The notes below the pieces were generated by a model that was not told the origin of the DNA, made no database searches, and worked only from the letters and a program-made list of their open reading frames with translations. DNA of 64,000 nucleotides from Streptomyces specialis (GTDB taxonomy: Bacteria; Actinomycetota; Actinomycetes; Streptomycetales; Streptomycetaceae). A program made the position numbers and the translations under genes. The stretch covers positions 166,524-230,523 of the forward strand of contig NZ_LN929897.1 of assembly GCF_001493375.1 (NCBI RefSeq), given 5' to 3'. Shown in pieces: positions 57,434 through 64,000 of this stretch; the stretch's first letter is position 1; every line of letters begins with the position of its first letter.

Positions 57434-57933
57434 GTGGATCACGAGGAAGCGCGAACCCGGCTGCTCGACGCCGCCGAGGCGCTGTTCTACGAGCGCGGTG
57501 TCCAGGCCGTGGGCATGGACGAACTCCGCGCCGCGTCCGGGGTCTCGCTCAAGCGGCTGTACCAGTGCTTCCCCGCCAAGGCCGACCTGGTCGAGGCATA
57601 TCTGCGCCGCCGCGACGAGCGCTGGCGCGCGTCCCTCGCCGCGTTCGTCGCCGAACGGACCGCGCGGCCGGAGGACGGACCACCGGCGGTGTTCGACTGG
57701 CTGCACGCGTGGTTCGCCGACCCCGGCTTCCGGGGCTGCGCCTTCATCAACGCGTTCGGCGAGCTGGGCGCCGTCTCGGACGCGGTGGTCCGCGCGGCCC
57801 GCGACCACAAGCGGGCGCTCCTGGACTACATCACCGGTCTCGTCCGCGCCCTGCCCGTCCACGACGCCCCCGCGCTGGCCGGGCAGGTCGTGCTGCTGAT
57901 CGAGGGCGCGATCACCACGGCCGCCATCACCGC
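57434..57933 (+). CDS. TetR family regulator, C-terminally truncated by adapter
   Basis: The protein starts at GTG 57434 with GGAGG closely upstream. The N-terminal HTH is clear: EEARTRLLDAAEALFYERGVQAVGMDELRAASGVSLKRLYQCFPAKADLVEAYLRRRDERW. The ligand-binding domain runs to about residue 165 (GQVVLLIEGAITTAAIT), where Nextera adapter begins; about 20-30 C-terminal residues are lost. It probably represses itself and the divergent DUF1348 gene through the two palindromes between them. No further part of the gene appears after the adapter. Confidence 0.9.
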
Positions 57934-57999
57934 CGACCCCACCCCCCTAGCTCTACACTCTCCTCCTCGTCGGCATCGTCCGATGTGTCTAACAGACAC
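57934..57999. other. Nextera P5/i5 adapter (assembly artefact)
   Basis: gctctacac, an index-like tctcctcc, then tcgtcggcatcgtccgatgt and gtctaacagacac match the i5 oligo end and read-1 adapter TCGTCGGCAGCGTCAGATGT plus GTATAAGAGACAG with few errors. The sequences on either side are therefore not proven to be neighbours in the genome. Confidence 0.95.
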
Positions 58000-58029
58000 C
58001 CCCACCCCCCACGGCGCGGACGAGTTCCA

Positions 58030-60420
58030 TCAGCCCCCGTTCAATGCCTCGCTGATCCGCTCACGGAGACGGGTCGCCCGCGCGTCGTCGTACCCGGTGA
58101 GGGCGCGCAGCGCTTCCGACCAAGTCTCGCGCGCCTTGTCGCCCTCGTCCGATGCCCGCTGCGCGAGGGCGAGCCCGTGCAGCGCGTTGGCCCGGTGCCA
58201 GCCGTCCCCGAGCGCCGCGTAGGCGGTGGCCGCGTTGCGGTGGAAGTCCGCCGCCTCCTCATGGCGTCCCGTCTCCCGGTACGCCTCGCCCGCGCGATGC
58301 CAGGCGGCTGCCTCCCGGGGACGGTCCCCGAGCCGGCGCTGGATCACGGCCGACCGGTGGAAGGTCTCCAGCGCCTCGTGTACCTGTCCGTTGGCCACCT
58401 GGGCGGCGCCGAGCTCCAGCAGCCAGTACCCCTCCCAGGACTGGTTACGGTGGCTCCGCGCGATGTCCACCGCCCGCCGGGCATGGTCGAGTGCTTTCTC
58501 CGGCCGGCCGTCCTCGCGTTCGACGGCGGCCAGAATGCGCAGGACATTGCCCTGTCCCCGTTCGTCCTCCCGTGCCGCGTACTGGCTCAGCGCCTCGTGC
58601 GCATGAGTCCGCGCCTCGGACAGCGCTCCCCGCTCGTAGGCGACTTCGGCCATGTTCGACCGCACGACGGCAAGCCATTCCTGCCCGGCCGTCAGCTCAT
58701 CGAGCAGCGCCAGGGCGTCGCCGAACAGGCTTGCGGCTTCGTCCAGCCGCCGTTGCCGGAGCCGGAGCAACCCGATGTCGTTGAGGGACAGGGCCTCGTT
58801 CACCCGATCGCCGAGCTCGCGACGGATGGCCAGGCATGCCTCGTGGTACTGCCCCGCCTCGTCCAGCCGGCCGGTCTGCGTGCGGACCATGCCCAGGCTC
58901 TCCAGCAGATCGGCCTCGCCCGCCCGGTCTCCGAGCCGACGGGCCGCGCGCAGACCGATCTCGCCCATCGCCAGCCACTCCTCGAAGGGGTTGAGCCGCA
59001 TCTGCACGCCGCGCAGGACGGCCGGCAACTGCCAGGCGATCCGGTCGAGCCCCGCTGCCTCGGCCGCCCGGACCGCCGCCAGAAGGTTCCGGCGCTCCTG
59101 CTCGTACCACTGGGCCGCGTCGGCGTAGTCGGTGAACTCCAGCGGTGTCACGCCCTGCCCGGGCGGGTCCAGCGCGACGTGCTGTTCCTGCGGATTGACG
59201 CGGGTCTGCGCCGCGTCCGACGTGTGCAGATACCAGTCGAGCACCCGGTGGAGAGCCGACGCCCGCTCGTCGTCCGAAAGCTCGCTCTGGGCCTGATCGG
59301 CGGCGTAGGCCCGTAGCAGGTCGTGGAACTCGTACCGTTCGGGGCCCGTCTGCTCGAGCAGGTGGGCACCCACCAGGACATCGAGCAACTGCCGGGTCCT
59401 GCTCACCGGCATGGCCGCGAGGGCGGCGGCCGCGCTCGTGTGGAAGGCGGAGCCCGGGTGCAGGCCGAGGGCGCGGAAGAGCGCGGCGGCGTCCTGCGGC
59501 AGGGCGCGATAGGACCACGCGAAAACCGTGCGCACGGCGTCCGCCTCCTCATCGTCCTCGGCGCTGAGGGCCTCCCACAGGTGGGACTCGTCGCGCAGGG
59601 CCCCGATCAGGTCGTCCAACCGCATCCGGGGCCGGCTGGCGGCCCGCTCGGCGGCGATGCGCAGCGCCAACGGCAGCCGGGCGCACAGCCGGGCCAGCTC
59701 CACGAGCCTGCTCTCGTCGTCCGCCGGGCGGTAGTCGGCGGTCACCGCTCGCAGCAGGGCCACCGCCTCCGGCTCGGGAAGCACGCCCAGAGTGATGCGC
59801 CGCGCGCCGTCGCGGACGACGAGCCCTGACAGCCGGCTGCGGCTCGTGACGATGGCCAGGCAACCGGGCGAACCGGGCAGCAGCGGCCGGACCTGGCTCA
59901 CGGTGGCCGCGTTGTCCAGAACGATCAGCATCTTCCGCCCCGCCAGGCACGAGCGGTACAGGGCGGCCCTGGCCTCCGGGTCCGCCGGGATGGCACGGGC
60001 CGGCACATGGAGCGCGGTGAGGAAGTGGTGCAGCGCTTCCTGGGCGGTGAGGGGCTCGCCCGGGTCGTGTCCGCGCAGGTTGACGTAGAGCTGTCCGTCC
60101 GGGAAGTGCTCCCGCGCCTGATGCGCCCAGCGGACGGCCAGCGATGTCTTGCCGACCCCGGCCGTGCCCGCGATCAGCACGGACAGCACCAGCCGGTCGC
60201 CGGCCTCGCCCGCCAGAACGGCGTCGAGTTGCCGCAGCTCGCCCTCTCTGTTCACGAACCCCACGACGTCTCCCGGCAGTTGCCGGGGCGTTGGCTCGTC
60301 CGGCCGTCCGCCGGGACGGCGCCCGTCATGGAAGTGGATGTCCCCCGTGACGTTGCCCGCCTGCACCACATGCCGCGCGGTCCCCGACATCTCCGCGTGG
60401 GAACCGCCGGGGGGCCGCAC
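58030..60420 (-). CDS. STAND (NB-ARC) NTPase with TPR array
   Basis: The protein has 796 residues from GTG 60420 (GGAG 8 bp upstream). A short N-terminal tag (VVQAGNVTGDIHFH, about 18-31) is followed by the NB-ARC NTPase: Walker A GTAGVGKT (85-92), Walker B KMLIVLDNA (163-171), TSRSRL sensor and LPLALRIAAERAA. A winged-helix region and about seven TPRs (roughly 440-790) follow. It resembles AfsR/SARP proteins without the DNA-binding domain, so it is probably a ligand-triggered oligomerising switch in signalling or defence. It lies 21 bp after the DUF6879 gene on the same strand. Confidence 0.88.
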   Translation of the reverse strand: MRPPGGSHAEMSGTARHVVQAGNVTGDIHFHDGRRPGGRPDEPTPRQLPGDVVGFVNREGELRQLDAVLAGEAGDRLVLSVLIAGTAGVGKTSLAVRWAHQAREHFPDGQLYVNLRGHDPGEPLTAQEALHHFLTALHVPARAIPADPEARAALYRSCLAGRKMLIVLDNAATVSQVRPLLPGSPGCLAIVTSRSRLSGLVVRDGARRITLGVLPEPEAVALLRAVTADYRPADDESRLVELARLCARLPLALRIAAERAASRPRMRLDDLIGALRDESHLWEALSAEDDEEADAVRTVFAWSYRALPQDAAALFRALGLHPGSAFHTSAAAALAAMPVSRTRQLLDVLVGAHLLEQTGPERYEFHDLLRAYAADQAQSELSDDERASALHRVLDWYLHTSDAAQTRVNPQEQHVALDPPGQGVTPLEFTDYADAAQWYEQERRNLLAAVRAAEAAGLDRIAWQLPAVLRGVQMRLNPFEEWLAMGEIGLRAARRLGDRAGEADLLESLGMVRTQTGRLDEAGQYHEACLAIRRELGDRVNEALSLNDIGLLRLRQRRLDEAASLFGDALALLDELTAGQEWLAVVRSNMAEVAYERGALSEARTHAHEALSQYAAREDERGQGNVLRILAAVEREDGRPEKALDHARRAVDIARSHRNQSWEGYWLLELGAAQVANGQVHEALETFHRSAVIQRRLGDRPREAAAWHRAGEAYRETGRHEEAADFHRNAATAYAALGDGWHRANALHGLALAQRASDEGDKARETWSEALRALTGYDDARATRLRERISEALNGG

Positions 60421-60441
60421 TCCGTCTTCTCCGCCGATTTC

Positions 60442-61065
60442 CTACTCCACCCGTGGTGGCGGCAGATGAGCGATCTCCCGTTGGAAATAGGTCAGGAGGT
60501 CTTCGCCCGCCGCGTAGACGCTCTTGCACAGTTCTACGAAAGAGGCTACTACGTGAGGGTCCGTATAGCGCACGCCCCCTTCGATGACGCCCTCGTCGTC
60601 ATAGAGGATTTCGTACAGCGTGTCGCCGCCGAGATTGATCAGCTCCGGGAGCGGCCTGTCCCTTTCCAGCGCGCCGATCGCCTCGGGGCCGACAACTCTG
60701 ATCGCCTCGCCGCACTCCGCGCGAAGCTTGAGCGTGTGCATCTCCCACTGCAAATACGGGACCAGTGGTTTCTCGACCACCCGTACCCGGTACAGCCCGA
60801 CACCGCGCTTGTCGCACATCGCGCCGAATTCCGAGAGAGAGGCACGCCGTTCCTCGTTGAGTCGGAGAGCCTCGCTCCAATCGCCTCGCGCGAACGCCTC
60901 CCAACTGGGGTCTCCGGGCTCCTCGAAATGCTGCTGTCGCTCCAGCTTCCAGGAATCCTGGGCGGACAGCCCGTCCTCCCGCCTCCGGAAGTCCGCCCGG
61001 TAGTCGGCGAGGGACAGCCGTTCACCGGACGCGCTTTCGAGGCCCAGGTCGTCAAGCGTCAGCAT
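60442..61065 (-). CDS. DUF6879 family protein
   Basis: The protein has 207 residues. WEAFARGDWSEALRLNEERRASLSEFGAMCDKRGVGLYRVRVVEKPLVPYLQWEMHTLKLRAECGEAIRVV and LPELINLGGDTLYEILYDDEGVIEGGVRYTDPHVVASFVELCKSVYAAGEDL match the family I recall as DUF6879, common in actinomycetes beside small regulators. No catalytic residues are known to me. The start overlaps the upstream gene by 14 bp, so translation is coupled. Base composition is less GC-rich than in the core genes. Confidence 0.8.
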   Translation of the reverse strand: MLTLDDLGLESASGERLSLADYRADFRRREDGLSAQDSWKLERQQHFEEPGDPSWEAFARGDWSEALRLNEERRASLSEFGAMCDKRGVGLYRVRVVEKPLVPYLQWEMHTLKLRAECGEAIRVVGPEAIGALERDRPLPELINLGGDTLYEILYDDEGVIEGGVRYTDPHVVASFVELCKSVYAAGEDLLTYFQREIAHLPPPRVE

Positions 61066-61363
61066 CGGGGATGTCTTTCTTCGCAGAGCTCAGCATGGCT
61101 CCGGGGATGATGACCAGCCGCTCGTCGGCGGCCAGCGTCACGTCCTCAGGAAGTCGCTGGGCGTATGTCGTTGTCAGGTCGCGGCCGATTACTGCGATAT
61201 CGCCGTTCTCGAGCTGCCAGATATCGGGGCAGCCGTCACGGCCGCCCGTGCTCCCTAACTCACGCGCCGACTTTCCCAGCCGGCGCAGGAATCCCGCTGA
61301 GGGATCTGCTTCCCATGCGCGTCGCATGTCGCTCTCCGCTCGCCAGACGTGACGTTCTGTCAC
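61052..61363 (-). CDS. Small hypothetical protein with TTA codon, first gene of the STAND cassette
   Basis: The protein has 103 residues from GTG 61363 (MTERHVWRAESDMRRAWEAD). The middle reads GCPDIWQLENGDIAVIGRDLT, typical of small actinobacterial proteins that accompany DUF6879 or helix-turn-helix genes. Codon 36 is TTA (61256-61258 on the plus strand), making the cassette potentially dependent on the bldA tRNA. The start region carries a short inverted repeat, gtgac-agaac-gtcac. Function unknown. Confidence 0.7.
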   Translation of the reverse strand: MTERHVWRAESDMRRAWEADPSAGFLRRLGKSARELGSTGGRDGCPDIWQLENGDIAVIGRDLTTTYAQRLPEDVTLAADERLVIIPGAMLSSAKKDIPDADA

Positions 61364-61647
61364 TTCGGCTTACTCTAGCCGCGCACGGATTGCCATGCAA
61401 TGGCGACAAGATGCAATAGCGGAGAGGTCGTTGACGCATATGCGTCCGGCAAAATTGAACGCTTTCGATCGTGAGTCGCGCCGAGTGCGCCGTTCGTGAG
61501 CACGTTCGACGGAGGAGACGACGCGCGGGCGCGGCCGGACCGGAACCGCCGGGGTCGGACGGTGCCGCGATGACGCCGACTCCCGATCGCCTTCGGCCTT
61601 CCGGACCCAGCGGACCTCGCACCGGGACCACCTCCCGGGGTCTCCGG
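61364..61647. other. Intergenic region upstream of the STAND cassette
   Basis: The 284 bp hold the promoter of the minus-strand cassette and the 3' flank of the SDR gene. AT-rich patches around 61380-61470 (for example gcatatgcg and caaaattgaacg) stand out from the neighbourhood, consistent with an acquired segment. I see no supported ORF. Confidence 0.4.
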
Positions 61648-62568
61648 TCAGGCCAAGGGCTCGGGTTCGGTGGTGATCCAGTCTGTGACCGAGGTGTGGG
61701 TGGGGGTCCAGGCGAGGTGGGTGTGGGTGCGGGTGGTGCGGGTGCGGCTGTTGGAGCCGAGGGCGTAGACCGCCGGCTCGTAGCCCCATGCCGCGATGGC
61801 CTGTTCCACGTCCCACGGCTCGGGGCCGGGCAGGTTCAGGGCTCTGGCGAGGGCTTCGGTGATGGCGCCGAAGGACTCCTCGCCGTTCTCCACGAAGTAG
61901 AACGATCCGGCGGGGGAGCGCTCCAGGGCGAGCAGGTAGAGGTCGGCGACATCGTCGATGTGGACGTTCGACCAGATGTTGCGGCCCGGGCCGATGTGGC
62001 GGACGACTCCGCTCGCCGTGGCCTGGCGGACCAGGGCCGGGATCTGGACGCTGTCGCGGCTCGGGCCCCGGCCGTGGCCGTAGATCAGCGTGTTGCACAG
62101 GACGCTGGAACGGACGTCCAGGTCGGCCGCCGCGCTCAGCACCAGGCGGTCGATCGCGACCCGGGCGGCCTTGTCCGCGGTGGGGCGCCAGGTCGAGCCG
62201 GGGTCGTGCAGGGACTCGTCGAAGACCGCGTCGGACGCCTCGCCCCTGGCGTCGTCGCCGACCACGCTGGAGCCGCTGGTGTGGAGGAACGGCTTGCCGG
62301 AGCCGGCCAGGCCGGCGAGCAGCGCCTCCACCGCGCCGCGGTGGTCGCTGTCCGCCGCGTTGATCACGGCGTCGGCCCGGCGCGCCCGCTCGGTCAGCAG
62401 GTCCGCGTCGTCCAGGGTGCCGGTGACCGGCTCCACGCCGAGGGCGGTCAGCGCCTCCGCCTTCGGGCCGCCGCGGGTGAGGCCGCTGACCGTGTGGCCG
62501 GCCCGGAGGAGCCGGACGGCCACCGAGCCGCCGATGTACCCGGTCGCGCCGGTGACGAAGACCTTCAT
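61648..62568 (-). CDS. NAD-dependent epimerase/dehydratase family protein
   Basis: The protein has 306 residues from ATG 62568 with GAGAGGAG upstream. The extended-SDR Rossmann motif (MKVFVTGATGYIGGSVAVRLL) is clear, with DAVINAADSDH and HTSGSSVVGDDA. The usual YxxxK is not obvious; the corresponding region reads WRPTADKAARVAIDRLVL with a Lys but no Tyr. It may be an atypical reductase or NmrA-like sensor. It follows the next SDR gene by 20 bp, so the two form an operon. Confidence 0.85.
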   Translation of the reverse strand: MKVFVTGATGYIGGSVAVRLLRAGHTVSGLTRGGPKAEALTALGVEPVTGTLDDADLLTERARRADAVINAADSDHRGAVEALLAGLAGSGKPFLHTSGSSVVGDDARGEASDAVFDESLHDPGSTWRPTADKAARVAIDRLVLSAAADLDVRSSVLCNTLIYGHGRGPSRDSVQIPALVRQATASGVVRHIGPGRNIWSNVHIDDVADLYLLALERSPAGSFYFVENGEESFGAITEALARALNLPGPEPWDVEQAIAAWGYEPAVYALGSNSRTRTTRTHTHLAWTPTHTSVTDWITTEPEPLA

Positions 62569-62588
62569 CGGACTCCTCTCCCGATCCG

Positions 62589-63515
62589 TCAGGGGGACGC
62601 CCGGTGTCCCTCGGCCATCTCCAGGAGGACCTGGTCCAGGGGCGTGGGCCTGACGCCGAGTACCCGCTCGGCCGCCTCCGCATTCAGCACCAGCGGACGC
62701 CGGTCCAGATAGAGGATCTCGGGCAGCTCGGCGATGATCGAGTCGGCCCGGCCCGCCAGCGCGACCTCCTCGTCCGTCATCTCGCGCAGCTTCGGGGCGG
62801 GGGGGCCGGTCAGCTCGGCCAGCCGCGCGGTCAGCTCCCGGGCCGGGGCGTGCGAGGTGGACGGCACGTGCCAGGCACGGCCGAACGCCTCGTCGGTCCT
62901 GGCCGCCGCCACCATCGTGGCGGCGGCGTCGCCCGTGTACGTCCAGGCGTGCGGCGCGTCCAGATCCGCCGGGTAGGCGGCAGGCCGCCCGGCCAGTATG
63001 TCGTCGGTCACCATCAGGTTGTAGAGCGATCCCGCGCCCCGGCCCAGGTAGTCGCTGCCCCTGATCTCCGTGGCCCGCAGCCGGCCGGCCTCGTGGGCGG
63101 CCAGCGCGTCCAGCCACATCCGCGCCCGCACCCGGCCCTTGCGGGAGGTCGGCGCCGCCGGCAGATCGTCGGTCAGCGGGCCGTCCACCGGGCCGTACCC
63201 GTACAGGTTGCCCATCAGGACATACCGCGCCCCGGTGCGCTCGGCGGCGGTGATCGCCGCGTCGGACAGCGGCGGGAACATCTCGGGCCAGCGGTCGTAC
63301 GGCGGCATGGCGCAGTTGAACAGGGTGGCGGCGCCGGTGGTCAGCGCGGTCAGCCGGGCGGCGTCCGACGCGTCGGCGGCCACCCGTTCGACCGCCGGGT
63401 GGTCGGGGCCGCTTCCGCTCCGGGTGACGACGCGGACCCGGTCGCCGGAGGCGGCGAGCAGGCGGGCGACGCCCGAACCGATGGGTCCGGCGCCGAGGAC
63501 GACATGCGTGGGCAT
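62589..63515 (-). CDS. NAD-dependent epimerase-like protein (atypical SDR)
   Basis: The protein has 308 residues, with AGGAG 7 bp before ATG 63515. The nucleotide site is GAGPIGSG (MPTHVVLGAGPIGSGVARLLA), an NmrA/epimerase-like variant. YVLMGNLYGYGPVDGPLTDDLPAAPTSRKGRVRARMWLDAL and RGSDYLGRGA follow. I recall such proteins annotated as NAD-dependent epimerases of unknown substrate. It is divergent from the GlxA-like regulator gene at 63635, which may control both SDR genes. Confidence 0.82.
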   Translation of the reverse strand: MPTHVVLGAGPIGSGVARLLAASGDRVRVVTRSGSGPDHPAVERVAADASDAARLTALTTGAATLFNCAMPPYDRWPEMFPPLSDAAITAAERTGARYVLMGNLYGYGPVDGPLTDDLPAAPTSRKGRVRARMWLDALAAHEAGRLRATEIRGSDYLGRGAGSLYNLMVTDDILAGRPAAYPADLDAPHAWTYTGDAAATMVAAARTDEAFGRAWHVPSTSHAPARELTARLAELTGPPAPKLREMTDEEVALAGRADSIIAELPEILYLDRRPLVLNAEAAERVLGVRPTPLDQVLLEMAEGHRASP

Positions 63516-63634
63516 GCGGGTGCTCCTGATCCGTGGAAGGGAGGGGATGAGAGGGAATATCCGGTGGCCAACTCTGCTTGCGCCGAAGAGGGTCCGACAG
63601 GGATCCGCGGGCCGATCAACCGGAGGTTCGGGCC

Positions 63635-64000
63635 ATGGCCGAGACCCCGCATCGCGTCGCCGTGGTCGCCGTGCCGCCCGTGACGACGTTCGACTTGTCC
63701 ATCCCCGGGCTCGTGCTCGGCGAGCCGGAGGTGGACGGCGGGCCCGCCTACGAGGTGCGCGTCTGCACCGCGCGCCCCGGTGTCGTCCCGGGGCTCGGCG
63801 GCCCCGACGTCGTCGTCCCGCACGGTCTGGGGGTGATCGCCGAGGCGGACACGGTCATCGTCAGCGGCATCGGCGAGCGCGGGGACACCGACGCCGGGGT
63901 GCTCGGCGCGCTCCGCGAGGCCGCCGGGGCGGGCAAACGGATCGCGTCGATCTGCTCCGGCTCGTTCGTCCTCGCCGAGGCCGGGCTGCTGGACGGCCGC
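63635..64000 (+). CDS. GlxA-type AraC regulator (DJ-1/PfpI N-terminal domain), 3' truncated
   Basis: The frame runs from ATG 63635 (GGAGG 8 bp upstream) to the window edge, 122 codons. VAVVAVPPVTTFDLSIPGLVLGEP, VSGIGERGDTDAGVLGALREAAGAGKRIASICSGSFVLAEAGLLDGR match the amidotransferase-like domain that precedes an AraC HTH in GlxA-family activators. The DNA-binding part lies outside the window. It is divergent from the two SDR genes with a 119-bp gap. Confidence 0.85.
   Translation, partial: MAETPHRVAVVAVPPVTTFDLSIPGLVLGEPEVDGGPAYEVRVCTARPGVVPGLGGPDVVVPHGLGVIAEADTVIVSGIGERGDTDAGVLGALREAAGAGKRIASICSGSFVLAEAGLLDGR

Overview
The window is very GC-rich actinobacterial DNA with a typical Streptomyces gene set: secreted NlpC/P60 and M23 wall hydrolases, GTG/TTG starts, many 4-bp stop/start overlaps, rare TTA codons, and a gene order (pcrA, sucCD, purNH, folD, mdh, trpS, DD-carboxypeptidase, sdhCDAB, hexosaminidase, acyl-CoA mutase, nonulosonate genes, nucleoside importer, cdd, deoA, mgtE) that I recall from conserved Streptomyces chromosome cores. 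I see no tRNA, rRNA, insertion sequence or CRISPR array.

The window is not one clean chromosomal sequence. At five places (about 1430-1505, 4529-4634, 12186-12271, 13995-14236, 57934-57999) I can read degraded Illumina Nextera adapter sequence: the transposon mosaic end, i5/i7 oligo sequence, and poly-A or poly-T next to it. Three of these cut single genes whose two halves still flank the adapter (an NlpC/P60 hydrolase, pcrA, and a two-TM protein). One truncates a TetR gene, and one sits between sucD and a membrane protein gene. A perfect 91-bp inverted repeat (12281-12371 and 13904-13994) lies just inside two of the adapters and looks like a fold-back artefact.

Layout. 1-9120: PspC-like and other envelope proteins, wall hydrolases, a DsbA-like protein without its cysteines, pcrA, and a frameshifted M23 peptidase. 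9421-24433: central metabolism (B12-binding mutase subunit, sucCD, purN-purH, folD, mdh, a eukaryote-like NADP-isocitrate dehydrogenase, trpS). 24469-41247: a 2H phosphoesterase, YihY, DD-carboxypeptidase, metallophosphoesterase, oligopeptide-type binding protein, glycolate-oxidase-like enzyme, sdhCDAB, a GH20 hexosaminidase, an ECF sigma factor and an acyl-CoA mutase large subunit. 41424-46184: a compact nonulosonate (sialic acid/Kdn-like) polymer locus with two glycosyltransferases, a CMP-sugar synthase fused to a phosphatase, and a NeuB-type synthase without the SAF domain; it probably makes a wall glycopolymer. 46327-54709: an M20 amidohydrolase, then a nucleoside import and catabolism operon (BMP lipoprotein, double ATPase, two permeases, cdd, deoA). 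54864-56324: mgtE behind a proline-rich leader peptide. 56388-57999: an F420-type oxidoreductase, a DUF1348 gene and a divergent TetR gene with two operators. 58030-61363: an accessory three-gene cassette (small TTA-containing gene, DUF6879, STAND/NB-ARC-TPR ATPase). 61648-64000: two NAD-epimerase-like genes divergent from a partial GlxA/AraC regulator.

The best biological candidates are the mgtE leader (17 codons, six prolines, a perfect nine-base Shine-Dalgarno, and a hairpin whose 5' arm is the last three codons), the STAND cassette, a 30-codon ORF exactly coupled on both sides within the nonulosonate operon, and a GNRA hairpin that buries the folD ribosome binding site.
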